A model generated the notes under the pieces. The model was not told the DNA's origin. It searched no databases and saw only the letters and a program-made list of their open reading frames with translations. The translations under genes and the position numbers were made by a program. This document shows positions 55,434 to 64,000 of a DNA stretch of 64,000 nucleotides, piece by piece. Origin of the DNA: Chryseobacterium caseinilyticum (GTDB lineage: Bacteria; Bacteroidota; Bacteroidia; Flavobacteriales; Weeksellaceae); the NCBI RefSeq assembly GCF_014837145.1, contig NZ_JACYFS010000001.1:1-64000 (forward strand), written 5' to 3'. Within the stretch, counting starts at the first letter, position 1; each line of letters starts with the position of its first letter.

Positions 55434-56123
55434 ATGAATTCCATGAAATTTGTACTGCTTTTTCTTTCGTTATTTTTAGTCAGCTGCAAAAATAAAGCTG
55501 AAGATATTCCTAAAATCCCGAAAGGTACAATCAATCAAAACTGGGTGTACAATAATGAAATGCTGAAATTTAAAATGCAGTTGCCACGAAACTGGAACTT
55601 TGTAGACAACAGTCAGGGAGCGTCGGCATTCATACCTATGAAAGAGAATATGACTCACAGTATTTTTAAAAATGAAGACATTACAATTAACGAAAATTTC
55701 AATTTTGCAGACGAGGCTTCTATCGTACAGCTGTTTGTAATTTCAAAAAATACGCAGGATGAAATTAGGAATGGTAACAGAAAAGGTGATTTAGGTTTTG
55801 TTGTCGTTTCATCAGAAAACGGTAATGCTGAGGATGATGTAGAGGATGCTCAGAAAGAAATTCTCAGTCAGTTGAAAGACAATCCTGAAGCATTAAAACT
55901 TAACGAAAAAAATCTTAAAACGAGTGGAAATTTGTCTTTTGGTAAGAATGATAAAATTCCATATTTTCATTTCACAGTTGGCGATTATAATGGTAATGCT
56001 ACGGGAAACAGAATATATGCATTCAAAAATTACGGTACTTATAATTTACTTATTTTAATAACTTACTTTTCTGAAAATGAATTGATTGAGATTAAATCAT
56101 TGCTAGAGACAATTGAGAATTAA
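55434..56123 (+). CDS. Lipoprotein of unknown function
   Basis: The 229-residue protein has the signal MKFVLLFLSLFLVSCKNKA (start at the first or fourth codon). The mature part contains MLKFKMQLPRNWNFVDNSQG, which resembles PsbP/MogI-like small domains found after lipoprotein anchors, but the match is only a resemblance. The C-terminus FSENELIEIKSLLETI fits the same group. It lies 151 bases before the serine hydrolase on the same strand. Confidence 0.75.
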   Translation: MNSMKFVLLFLSLFLVSCKNKAEDIPKIPKGTINQNWVYNNEMLKFKMQLPRNWNFVDNSQGASAFIPMKENMTHSIFKNEDITINENFNFADEASIVQLFVISKNTQDEIRNGNRKGDLGFVVVSSENGNAEDDVEDAQKEILSQLKDNPEALKLNEKNLKTSGNLSFGKNDKIPYFHFTVGDYNGNATGNRIYAFKNYGTYNLLILITYFSENELIEIKSLLETIEN

Positions 56124-56274
56124 ATGACTTTAAGGTCTGAATTATTCAAATTAATTTAAAGAAAATTCAATACTTGTGGATAACTTTTTGTCTCATTTTT
56201 TAGATTAAAAATTTAAATTTATCGCATCTTTTTAAGTTCAATTATTTTAATCAAAAAATTATTTCAATCCACAA

Positions 56275-57330
56275 ATGAAAAACCTCTTCAGGCTGGCTTC
56301 TGTTGCCGTCGCCTTATTTTTCACATCATGCCAGTCATCAGCTCAACAGAAAGATGAATATTCGGCAAAAATCGACAGTTTAGTAAAAATCACAAACCCC
56401 AGATCATTCAACGGCGTTGTCTACATTCAGCAAAACGGAAAACAAAAATATTCCAAAGCATTTGGTTTTTCCAATTTTAATAAAAAGACACCATTGAAAA
56501 TCTCAGATCATTTTTCAACGATGTCGATTGCCAAGCAAATTACTGCGACTTTGATTTTGCAGGAAGTTGAAAATGGAACAATCGATTTAAAAGTTCCAAT
56601 TCGTACATATTTACCCGATTTTCAATATTCATGGGCAGACAGCGTTACTGTTCATCAGTTATTAAATCACACCAGCGGTTTGTACAGTGATGCTTTAAAA
56701 CCAGATCTGAAGTTTCGATCGGGAACAGAATTTAGTTATTCAAATATTGGCTATTCCGTTGCAGGATTGGTTTTGGAAAAACAAAGCGGTAAAAAATTCG
56801 AGGATTTGGTAACTGCATTATTCAAAAAATGCAAAATGAGTAACAGTTTTTATCCCAATGAAACCAACAGCAAATTTTTGATAAAAGGTCACACGATCAG
56901 AAAAGACGGGACTTTCAGGCTCAATGAAAAATCGGAATTTGGCACGGATTATTATTTTGGAAGCCATCTCATCGTCACTGCTCCCGATTTGGCAAAATGG
57001 AACGAAGCGCTTCACAACGGAAAATTACTGAAACCTGCGACTTATAAAATGATGACCAATTATTCCATTACCAATACTCATCAGGTTTTCAGCGAAAACC
57101 CTATTGGTTACGGTTATGGTTTAAGAATTAATGACAAAGCACAAATCAATGAAATAGGACACACCGGTTTTCATCCGAGTGAAGGTTTTACAGCACTGAA
57201 TTTATATTATCCGAAGACCAAAACCAGCGTCATCATTATGGAAAATGTAGGCAATGAGAATTTTGATATTGCATATTATTTTGAGCAGGAAGTGAGAAAG
57301 ATTGTACAGGAAAGTGTGCTTTTAAAATAA
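56275..57330 (+). CDS. Serine hydrolase of the beta-lactamase/class C PBP family
   Basis: The 351-residue exported protein has a probable lipobox (FFTSCQSS). The catalytic SxxK motif is STMSIAKQI, the YxN motif is FSYSNIGYSVAG, and the third motif is the HTG-like GHTGFHPSEG. These three are the class C beta-lactamase/DD-peptidase active-site set. Members include esterases and D-aminopeptidases, so beta-lactam resistance should not be assumed. A second hydrolase gene starts 26 bases later. Confidence 0.88.
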   Translation: MKNLFRLASVAVALFFTSCQSSAQQKDEYSAKIDSLVKITNPRSFNGVVYIQQNGKQKYSKAFGFSNFNKKTPLKISDHFSTMSIAKQITATLILQEVENGTIDLKVPIRTYLPDFQYSWADSVTVHQLLNHTSGLYSDALKPDLKFRSGTEFSYSNIGYSVAGLVLEKQSGKKFEDLVTALFKKCKMSNSFYPNETNSKFLIKGHTIRKDGTFRLNEKSEFGTDYYFGSHLIVTAPDLAKWNEALHNGKLLKPATYKMMTNYSITNTHQVFSENPIGYGYGLRINDKAQINEIGHTGFHPSEGFTALNLYYPKTKTSVIIMENVGNENFDIAYYFEQEVRKIVQESVLLK

Positions 57331-57356
57331 TAATCTGTTCTAAAAATTAACAAATA

Positions 57357-58214
57357 ATGAAAGATCTCCTTCAATATTTTCTGACCTTTTTTACAGGTCT
57401 AATTTTATTTTCCTGCACCTCGCAGAAAATGAAGTACGGCACAAAAACCGAAATTCAAGACAAAGCAGATTCTGCAAAGTCTTTGTCTAAAATCAAACAT
57501 ATTAAAAGTCTCGATTTTTCAGAGTTCATAGAAGGAAAATTTGAAAATGAAAAAATTGCCGTGAATTACCGTCTTTTAAAACCAAAAAAAATCGAACAAA
57601 CTCAAAAATATCCCTTGGTTTTGGTGTTCCATGGTTCGGGAGCGATTGGTGTAAATAACACTGCCCAGATGGGAGTTTTGGCGAAAATGTGGTTGCTTCC
57701 GGAGAATAGAGAAAAGTATCCGGTTTATGTTTTATCGCCTCAGTTTCCTGAACGGTCATCAAACTATCATTTAGATCAGGATAGGAATGTACTGGCTTCA
57801 GAGTCTGGCGAATATCTAAATTTGGTTTTAAATTCACTAGACTTTTTCATTGAAAAAGAAAATATTGACAAAAACAGAGTTTACGTCATGGGTTTTTCGA
57901 TGGGCGGTTCTACAACTTCCAATGCAATAACCAATCGACCAGATTTATTTGCAGCAGCGGTTAATATTTCTGGAGTTTCGCAGTTTAATAAAATAAATGA
58001 GCTTAAAAATCTCCCAATTTGGATGGTTCACGGAAGTTTGGATACAGAAAATTCTATAAAAAGTAATCTTAAATTTTTTGGAGAATTAAAAAACAATGGG
58101 AATATTTTATTTTGGGAATTTAAAGACAAATACCACAATAATATTTTGTCTGCAGAACTGGTTGATGAAATTCCAAAATGGTTGATGAAAAAGCATAAAA
58201 GCATTAGAAATTAA
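57357..58214 (+). CDS. Alpha/beta hydrolase lipoprotein
   Basis: The 285-residue protein has a lipoprotein signal ending ILFSCTSQK. The hydrolase domain shows LVFHGSGAIGVNN, nucleophile Ser in VMGFSMGGSTTS, an acid near MVHGSLDTENS, and a histidine in KYHNNILSAE. It resembles the prolyl-oligopeptidase-like phospholipase/esterase group. It lies 26 bases after the serine hydrolase and 26 before an acetyltransferase, suggesting an operon. Confidence 0.85.
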   Translation: MKDLLQYFLTFFTGLILFSCTSQKMKYGTKTEIQDKADSAKSLSKIKHIKSLDFSEFIEGKFENEKIAVNYRLLKPKKIEQTQKYPLVLVFHGSGAIGVNNTAQMGVLAKMWLLPENREKYPVYVLSPQFPERSSNYHLDQDRNVLASESGEYLNLVLNSLDFFIEKENIDKNRVYVMGFSMGGSTTSNAITNRPDLFAAAVNISGVSQFNKINELKNLPIWMVHGSLDTENSIKSNLKFFGELKNNGNILFWEFKDKYHNNILSAELVDEIPKWLMKKHKSIRN

Positions 58215-58240
58215 ATATAAAAAATACACAACAACAACAA

Positions 58241-58834
58241 ATGAATTTAGATTTTAAAGAAAATTATATCCTCGAAAATGACTGGGTAAGATTACAGCCT
58301 ATAGTTGCTTCGGATTTTGATCATCTGCTGGAATTTTCAGAAAACGAACAGGAAATCTGGGAATACAATTCCGGAGGTGCCAACGGAAAAGAAAATCTTG
58401 AAAAATACATTGCCAATGCCATTTCTCACAGAGAAAATGAAAAGGAATACGCTTTTATTGTCTTCGATAAAAGAAGTCAAAAATATGTTGGAAGCACAAG
58501 ATTTTATGGAATTTTTTCTGAAAATAATACCATCGAGATCGGCTATACATGGTATGGTAAACAGTATCAGGGAAGTGGGATCAACAAAAACTGTAAATTT
58601 CTCCTGCTTGAATTTGCCTTTGAAAAACTAAATATGTTGCGTGTAGCATTTGCCGCCAACAGCAAAAATAAAAGAAGTCTGAATGCCATGAAGGGCATCG
58701 GTTGCGTTGTAGAAGGCGTTTTGAGAAACTGCAGTACAGACGCAAACGGAAACCGTATCGACGTCACGCGACTGAGTATTCTGAAAAATGAATGGGAAGA
58801 AAGCGTGAAAGAAAATCTTCAAAAGTCAATCTGA
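58241..58834 (+). CDS. GNAT-family N-acetyltransferase (RimJ/RimL type)
   Basis: The 197-residue enzyme has the GNAT fold with the acetyl-CoA loop in YTWYGKQYQGSGINKNCKFL, and VAFAANSKNKRSLNAMKGIG, the family signature around the cofactor-binding helix. It ends with a lysine/glutamate helix. RimJ/RimL relatives acetylate protein N-termini or small amines. It is the third gene of the hydrolase run. Confidence 0.9.
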   Translation: MNLDFKENYILENDWVRLQPIVASDFDHLLEFSENEQEIWEYNSGGANGKENLEKYIANAISHRENEKEYAFIVFDKRSQKYVGSTRFYGIFSENNTIEIGYTWYGKQYQGSGINKNCKFLLLEFAFEKLNMLRVAFAANSKNKRSLNAMKGIGCVVEGVLRNCSTDANGNRIDVTRLSILKNEWEESVKENLQKSI

Positions 58835-58982
58835 TTACTAATTCAAAAGCTTTGCGGGCTTCTGTAAGTTCACGGCTTTGTGAGACTCAAAAACAATAGA
58901 TTTTTTTTAAAAAAACTCTGTGGACTTTTTGTTAAGATAATCATTCAATTTAAAAACATTTAATCGAAAAAACTCAGAATAT

Positions 58983-60101
58983 TTGAAAGCATTATCATTA
59001 TTACTCGCAATTTTTCTCTGCTCAAATTTGTGTGGGCAAAATACTTTCGTTTTTCTTGGCTCATTTAATTGGGAAAAAGAAAAAGAAGGGCTATTTGTAT
59101 ACGAATTAGACACTGTCAAAGGAAATTTATCAAAAGTTACGGCTGTTAAGAACGTCAAAAATCCTTCTTTTCTGACGCTTTCTGCCGATGGAAAATACGT
59201 TTTTGCGTGTACTGACAGCAAAACCGAAAATGGTGGAAGTGTGAGCAGTTTTAAATTTAACCCAAAAAATAAATCTCTGAGTTTCATCAACAGTCAAAAA
59301 AGTGGTGGTGAAAATCCAGTTTACCTGACTGCTCATAACAATGGAAAATGGCTTGTGAATGGGAATTATACAGAAGGAAGTGTTTCTGTTTATCCGGTTT
59401 CGGAAGATGGAAAAATTCAGCCATTCGTTCAGAATTTTCAGTTTTCTGAAGGGAGTGTAATTAAGAAAAGACAGGATCGTGCTCATATTCATTCTACAGT
59501 ATTTTCGCCGGATTTCAATTATATTTTTCTGCCCGATTTGGGAGCTGATAAAATCAGATGTTATCAGTTTAATAAAGAGAAAGACGAGCCGCTGGAAAGT
59601 TGTCAGCAACCTTTTATTAAAACCGTTGCGGGAAGCGGACCAAGGCATTTCGCATTTCATCCCAACGGAAATTTTGCTTACGTCATCGAAGAAATGGGAG
59701 GAGCGGTAAGTACTTTTCAATATAAAGATGGAGAATTGAAAAATATTCAGAGAATTTTTACGCATTCAGAAAAGCTTAAAGCAGATTTTGAAAGCTCAGA
59801 CATTCATATTTCTCCCGACGGGAAATTTTTGTATGCTTCAAACCGTGGAGCTGAAAATAATATTGCCATTTTTGCTGTTGAAAATGACGGAACTTTAAAA
59901 ACAGTAGGTTATCATTCGACAAAAGGAAAGCATCCACGGGTTTTTGGAATGGATGAAACCGGAAAATTTGTTATTGTTGCCAATACAGGAACAGGAAGGG
60001 TTGTGGTTTTCAGAAGAAATTCAGAAACCGGAATGCTAAAAAAAGTGGGCAGAAAAATTAAGATAGAAAACGTTTCTGCAGTGCAGATAAGAAAATATTA
60101 A
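58983..60101 (+). CDS. Secreted lactonase-fold (YbhE-type) protein
   Basis: The 372-residue seven-bladed propeller protein resembles 6-phosphogluconolactonase: TFVFLGSFNWEKEKEGLFVY, GSGPRHFAFHPNGNFAYVIE and SDIHISPDGKFLYASNRGAE. The start is TTG, since no in-frame ATG lies between the upstream stop (58938) and the signal-like stretch LKALSLLLAIFLCSNLCGQ. The signal peptide implies export, unlike the cytosolic Pgl of the pentose phosphate pathway, so another lactone substrate is more likely. A terminator follows 46 bases later. Confidence 0.87.
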   Translation: MKALSLLLAIFLCSNLCGQNTFVFLGSFNWEKEKEGLFVYELDTVKGNLSKVTAVKNVKNPSFLTLSADGKYVFACTDSKTENGGSVSSFKFNPKNKSLSFINSQKSGGENPVYLTAHNNGKWLVNGNYTEGSVSVYPVSEDGKIQPFVQNFQFSEGSVIKKRQDRAHIHSTVFSPDFNYIFLPDLGADKIRCYQFNKEKDEPLESCQQPFIKTVAGSGPRHFAFHPNGNFAYVIEEMGGAVSTFQYKDGELKNIQRIFTHSEKLKADFESSDIHISPDGKFLYASNRGAENNIAIFAVENDGTLKTVGYHSTKGKHPRVFGMDETGKFVIVANTGTGRVVVFRRNSETGMLKKVGRKIKIENVSAVQIRKY

Positions 60102-60147
60102 AATAATATAGACAAATTGACAACGGCAAGCTTGTCTCAATAAAATA

Positions 60148-60179
60148 AAATCCCGAAACATACTGCTTCGGGATTTTTT
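60148..60179. terminator. Terminator between convergent genes
   Basis: AAATCCCGAA and TTCGGGATTT form a perfect 10-bp stem with a 9-base loop and T run. It can serve the lactonase gene and, in reverse, the minus-strand gene at 60199. Confidence 0.9.
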
Positions 60180-60198
60180 CGTGATATGAATAGTTGAT

Positions 60199-60618
60199 TT
60201 AGTGTTTTTTGAATAATATTTCATCCATTTTTGTCTGCTTTACATAAATTTTCTGAAAATTTACGGGCATAAATTGATATAAAATATTCCATTGGTGGAG
60301 GTCTGTTTGTTTTTTGAAACTTCTGAACGACCTTACAAAAAGGTTCTCAATGATTTGCTGTACGGTATTTGTCCCGTTTCGGTAGATCCAGTCCATCATT
60401 TTGATGTTGTGATTTACGATATTGATTTTTGATTCCTGCAAAAGGCTTTTAAGATGATTTACAGTTGCCTGAATTACTCCGGCGAAGTTATCCTGTGCAG
60501 AAAGCTGCACGATCTCGTTTTGTATCGTAGGGTAAAATACTTTTAAATGTTCGATTGCTGCATTTTCATTAATGGTTTTTAACTCCATATTCTTCATAAC
60601 TAAAATATTTTTAGACAT
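60199..60618 (-). CDS. Hypothetical cytoplasmic protein
   Basis: I choose the second ATG (MSKNILVMKNMELKTINENA); the longest frame adds 14 unlikely residues, and a third start is also possible. The ~139-residue protein is helical and basic at its C-terminus (LFVRSFRSFKKQTDLHQWNI). No domain is recognised with confidence. HNIKMMDWIYRNGTNTVQQI may form the core. It is monocistronic and probably a small conserved protein of Chryseobacterium-like genomes. Confidence 0.65.
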   Translation of the reverse strand: MSKNILVMKNMELKTINENAAIEHLKVFYPTIQNEIVQLSAQDNFAGVIQATVNHLKSLLQESKINIVNHNIKMMDWIYRNGTNTVQQIIENLFVRSFRSFKKQTDLHQWNILYQFMPVNFQKIYVKQTKMDEILFKKH

Positions 60619-60900
60619 TCTCACTTTATCCAAAACTATACCAATTCCTACTTGTGACAAATATGTTTTTTTAAAAATTTTAAAATGATATTTTCATATT
60701 GTATTTTCTTCAAGTTGTTTATTGATGGTAGTCACGGATTGTTTAGTTTTCACTTTTTAATGATTTATATAGTGAATTTTGTTGTTTTTAAATGAATCTT
60801 TGTGATTGGTTTTTGTTTTTATGTAATGAAATTATAGAATTATGTAATGAAAATTACTTATGCTTACTACTCATAAGTTTTAATTAAAGTAAAATGATAT

Positions 60901-60934
60901 TTTGTCTTATTTAATTTCAGATTAAATATATTTG
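60901..60934 (+). promoter_or_regulatory. Bacteroidetes-type promoter of the nucleoid-associated protein gene
   Basis: TTTG (60901-60904) and TATATTTG (60927-60934) are separated by 22 bases, slightly longer than the 19-base optimum. The ATG follows 20 bases later. Confidence 0.5.
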
Positions 60935-60954
60935 CAGTCCATAAAAAATCATTG

Positions 60955-61968
60955 ATGTTTACAAAAATTGTTGTCCACAGAGTCGGAAATAAAATTAACG
61001 GAGAATCGCTTCTGCTTTCACAGGAAGAGCTGCAATTGGATGAAGGAACGGTAGAAATGCTGGAAAATTATTTCTTAGGTTCATTCAAGACTGAAGAAAC
61101 TTATCAGTTTTACAGCGACACTTATTTAGTTAATAATCCTGTTTACAGTGCGGTTTCAGAGATTTTTGAAGATAAAGATAAATTTCTTTGGGAAGCAGAA
61201 AACATTGCAAAACATCTTTTTGAAGCAGCAGAAAACCCAAGAGTTCAGGGTGGAGAATTATTCATTGTTTTCTTTGAAGATGAAAAAGAAGGCGACGAAA
61301 AAGTACACAAAATCGGAATTTTTAAAACCGAAAAAAGAGACTCTTTCCTGAAAATATTTCCTAAAAATGAAACTTTTGAACTTGAAAAAGATCAGGGAAT
61401 CAGTCTTTCCAAAATTGATAAAGCAGCGCTGATTTACAATAATGGAAAAGAAAACGGATATGTTCTTTCTGTTGTCGACAACAATAAAAACGGCGATATG
61501 TATTACTGGTTTGAAGATTTTCTAAAGGTAAAACAGCGCGACGACGAATATTTCCATACACAGGAGGCGTTGATGGTTTACAAAGATTACATCACAAAAC
61601 AGCTTCCACAGGAATTTGAGGTTTCAAAGGCAGATCAGGCAGATTTTCTGAATCAGTCCATCAACTTTTTTAAAGAAAAGGAAGAATTTAAACTGGATGA
61701 TTTTGCAGCTGAAGTTCTGAAAGATGAGCACGTAATTGAAAGTTTTAATAATTTTAAAACCGATTATGAGCAGGAAATGCAGATCAACATTGCAGAAGAA
61801 TTCCCGATCAGTGAAGCTGCTGTGAAAAAAACGCAGAGACATTTTAAAAGCATCATAAAATTAGATAAAAATTTCCATATCTATATTCATGGCGACCGAA
61901 AAATGCTGGAACAGGGTCAGGACGAAAAGGGAAAATTTTATATGTTGTATTTTGATAAAGAAGTGTAG
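60955..61968 (+). CDS. 37-kDa nucleoid-associated protein (NA37/NdpA family)
   Basis: The 337-residue protein begins MFTKIVVHRVGNKINGESLL; a TTG one codon earlier is ignored. The pattern of an N-terminal alpha/beta region, a central GELFIVFFEDEKEGDEKVHK strand pair, and KIGIFKTEKRDSFLKIFPKN fits the NA37/YejK family. These proteins copurify with the nucleoid but have no defined reaction. It is monocistronic, with a promoter directly upstream. Confidence 0.85.
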   Translation: MFTKIVVHRVGNKINGESLLLSQEELQLDEGTVEMLENYFLGSFKTEETYQFYSDTYLVNNPVYSAVSEIFEDKDKFLWEAENIAKHLFEAAENPRVQGGELFIVFFEDEKEGDEKVHKIGIFKTEKRDSFLKIFPKNETFELEKDQGISLSKIDKAALIYNNGKENGYVLSVVDNNKNGDMYYWFEDFLKVKQRDDEYFHTQEALMVYKDYITKQLPQEFEVSKADQADFLNQSINFFKEKEEFKLDDFAAEVLKDEHVIESFNNFKTDYEQEMQINIAEEFPISEAAVKKTQRHFKSIIKLDKNFHIYIHGDRKMLEQGQDEKGKFYMLYFDKEV

Positions 61969-62197
61969 AAAACCTCTCAATTTATATTCGTTTTAAAATG
62001 AGTAATTCGTGAAGATTTTTATTTAAAATTGTGAATACTCATTCATAATTTTTTATCATTTGAAATTCGTAATTATTCATAAAATTATATTAGCAAATTT
62101 TAATTTATATTAAAATTGTGATATTTTTTGAAAATCGAATCTCAATCATAATCTAAACCAATCATTTATAAGTATATTTGATACTTTAATAATTGCT

Positions 62198-64000
62198 ATG
62201 AATTTCGTAGAATGTCACGAAGAGCCCATTCACATACCTGGGCATGTACAAAGTTTTGGATACCTTATTGGCGTTAGTTCAGTATCTGAGACGATTAATT
62301 TCTGCAGTGAAAATATCTGTGAAATTTTCAATATTTCCAATGCGGAAGCACTTTTAGGTAAAAAAATTTCAGATTTCCCTGTCATTCACAATCTGCTTTC
62401 TGAGTCTGATATATACAGATCTGCAAATGAGTATACAAAAAGGGAAAATGAAACTTACTTCGATAAAATTGAAATAGATCAAAAGAAATACCATTTTTCA
62501 CTTTTTAGAAATGGTATTAATATTTTTTTGGAATTTGAAGAGGTTGTTGAAAATCCTCACAAGAGAATTACCAATAAGTATGATAACTTTTACATTATAG
62601 ACAACGATCAGGGAATTTGGGATCAGTTGCTGACTACGGTTTCCAATATCATCAATTATGACCGGATGATGGTTTATAAATTTATGGATGACGGTTCCGG
62701 TAAAGTGATTTCAGAAATCAATAATGGCGTTTTGGAAAGTTATGCCGGTTTGCATTATCCCGAGCACGACATCCCAAGGCAGGCAAGAGAACTCTACCTG
62801 AAAAAAAGAAAAAGAATTTTCAGCAACGCTTATGCGGAGCCTGTGGCTATCATCAGCAAAATCGATACACCGATCAATCTGACGTATGCCAGCGCAAGAG
62901 CAATGTCGCCTATTCATGGGCAGTATGTGAAGAATTCAGGTGCATCTTCGAGCTTCAGTATTTCTATTATTATTGATGATAAACTTTGGGGTTTAGTGAC
63001 TTGCCAAAATAAGGAAGCTAAGCATGTAGATCTCGAAGATCGTGTGCAGGCTGGGATATTTACTGTTTTGGCATCCAATGCATTTTCATCTTTTAAATCT
63101 AAAAAAGATCTGGAATACCGTCTTGATCTCGATATAAAATTATCTTTTCTAAAATCTGAATTTTTAAAATACAATACACTTTTCGAAAGTCTGGCTTCCA
63201 ACAGGAGAGAACTTAGAAATCTGCCTAAGGCTGATGGTTTTGTGGTCATTTCAGAGGCAGATAAAATTACTGATGGAGTAGTTCCGCCGTATGAAACGAT
63301 TCAGAAAATTGTTGATTGGGCGTACGATAATACCTCAGAAAGTATTTTTATCAGCAGTAGTTTTTTAAAGGATTACGGAGATGAATTAGGACTTGACAAT
63401 AGAGCTGCAGGAATTATTATTTACTTTGTTGAAAGAAGTAAAAATGAAATTTTAATATGGTTCAGAAAGGAATTTGACGAACACATCGACTGGGCAGGAA
63501 ATCCTGAAAAGAAAATAGAAGTTTTATCCATAAACGGAATCGACAGAAAGACAGTTTCACCACGAACCTCATTCCAGGTTTTTACAGAAAACATCAAAGG
63601 AAGCTCTAAAAGATGGAGCTCAAAAAGTGATATTGCAGTAAAGTCGATTAGGGATTTGATCTTAGGTACATCTCATAAGCAGTATGTGATGATCAAAAAA
63701 CTAAATGATCAGCTTAAAAAAGTAAATGAGGAGCTGGACAGTTTCTCATACACGATTTCGCACGATTTGGGTACACCACTTACCGTGATGAAACTGAATG
63801 CCCAGATGCTGCTCAAAAGCCTGGTAAATGCCGACGAAAGAGACAGGAAGAAGATTCAGTCTATCATCGGTGAAATCGATAATATGGCAGAAATGATGCA
63901 GAATGTTCTACAGCTCAGCCGTGCAAAACACAGTGAAATCCTCCTGGAGAAAATTGAAACCGAAAGTACCATCGAAAAAATCACGGAAAATGCCAAGATG
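62198..64000 (+). CDS. Bacteriophytochrome histidine kinase (3' partial)
   Basis: The frame opens at ATG 62198 and is still open at the window edge (601 codons seen). The N-terminus MNFVECHEEPIHIPGHVQSF carries Cys5 in the position that binds biliverdin in bacteriophytochromes. A PAS domain is followed by a chromophore GAF domain with LHYPEHDIPRQ (variant of PASDIP, Asp191) and MSPIHGQYVKN. A PHY domain (about 310-490) comes next, then a HisKA with SYTISHDLGTPLTV (His522). It is a red/far-red light sensor kinase. No heme oxygenase gene for biliverdin synthesis is present in the window. TATATTTG at 62173-62180 is a possible -7 box. Confidence 0.92.
   Translation, partial: MNFVECHEEPIHIPGHVQSFGYLIGVSSVSETINFCSENICEIFNISNAEALLGKKISDFPVIHNLLSESDIYRSANEYTKRENETYFDKIEIDQKKYHFSLFRNGINIFLEFEEVVENPHKRITNKYDNFYIIDNDQGIWDQLLTTVSNIINYDRMMVYKFMDDGSGKVISEINNGVLESYAGLHYPEHDIPRQARELYLKKRKRIFSNAYAEPVAIISKIDTPINLTYASARAMSPIHGQYVKNSGASSSFSISIIIDDKLWGLVTCQNKEAKHVDLEDRVQAGIFTVLASNAFSSFKSKKDLEYRLDLDIKLSFLKSEFLKYNTLFESLASNRRELRNLPKADGFVVISEADKITDGVVPPYETIQKIVDWAYDNTSESIFISSSFLKDYGDELGLDNRAAGIIIYFVERSKNEILIWFRKEFDEHIDWAGNPEKKIEVLSINGIDRKTVSPRTSFQVFTENIKGSSKRWSSKSDIAVKSIRDLILGTSHKQYVMIKKLNDQLKKVNEELDSFSYTISHDLGTPLTVMKLNAQMLLKSLVNADERDRKKIQSIIGEIDNMAEMMQNVLQLSRAKHSEILLEKIETESTIEKITENAKM

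Noticed and set aside
56275..57330. Beta-lactam resistance gene
   Set aside because: The SxxK/YxN/HTG motifs fit the broad serine-hydrolase family; nothing distinguishes it as a true class C beta-lactamase.

Overview
The window reads as a chromosomal segment of a low-G+C Flavobacteriia genome. The gene set looks most like Chryseobacterium or a close Weeksellaceae relative. The evidence is a SusC/SusD pair, a type IX secretion C-terminal sorting signal, Bacteroidetes promoters of the TTTG-N19-TAnnTTTG type, many short lipoproteins with S/T-C lipoboxes, a TPR-AraC membrane regulator, a GH92 mannosidase and weak Shine-Dalgarno sites. No database search was possible, so the genus is an inference.

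Layout. 1-4.1 kb: a signalling cluster of a GAF/PAS hybrid histidine kinase (5' end outside the window), a small soluble kinase and an overlapping NarL-type regulator. 4.1-7.6 kb: xth, a hypothetical gene, gene remnants, and a tRNA-Asp with tRNA-derived fragments on both sides. 7.6-10.1 kb: a two-gene osmoprotectant-type ABC importer whose permease is fused to its binding protein. 10.2-20.3 kb: an eroding accessory zone. Intact genes (AraC regulator, aldo/keto reductase, DUF1761 protein, SDR with a divergent HxlR regulator) lie among at least eight truncated, frameshifted or nonsense-interrupted genes. 20.5-28.5 kb: L,D-transpeptidase, retropepsin-PDZ protein, esterase, lipoprotein, tyrS, and an ECF sigma factor in an apparent operon with a PhyH-type dioxygenase and a membrane protein. 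28.5-36.8 kb: GH92 mannosidase, a two-gene membrane protein/phosphoesterase module, an Mrp/NfuA-type Fe-S pair, and a small hydrolase. 37.2-47 kb: a 1022-residue T9SS-exported protein, the ppx/ppk1 polyphosphate pair flanked by dispersed palindromic repeats, and dnaK with a TGTCA-repeat/-24-like promoter. 47.3-64 kb: SusC/SusD, cupin lipoprotein, a candidate structured RNA, TPR-AraC regulator, a SnoaL-like gene broken by one amber codon, a hydrolase/acetyltransferase run, a lactonase-fold protein, a nucleoid-associated protein, and the first 601 codons of a bacteriophytochrome kinase.

Much of the content concerns the cell envelope and environment sensing: light (phytochrome), two-component relays, osmolyte or thiol uptake, polyphosphate, glycan uptake and hydrolysis, and peptidoglycan cross-linking. 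No prophage, CRISPR array or intact transposon is visible. The best candidates for less-described biology are the membrane/phosphoesterase pair at 31.5-34.5 kb, the possibly leaderless sigma-PhyH operon at 26.5-28.5 kb, the fused importer (EgtUV-like or OpuC-like), the GC-rich hairpin island at 52.4 kb, and the tRNA-Asp fragment array at 7.1-7.3 kb.
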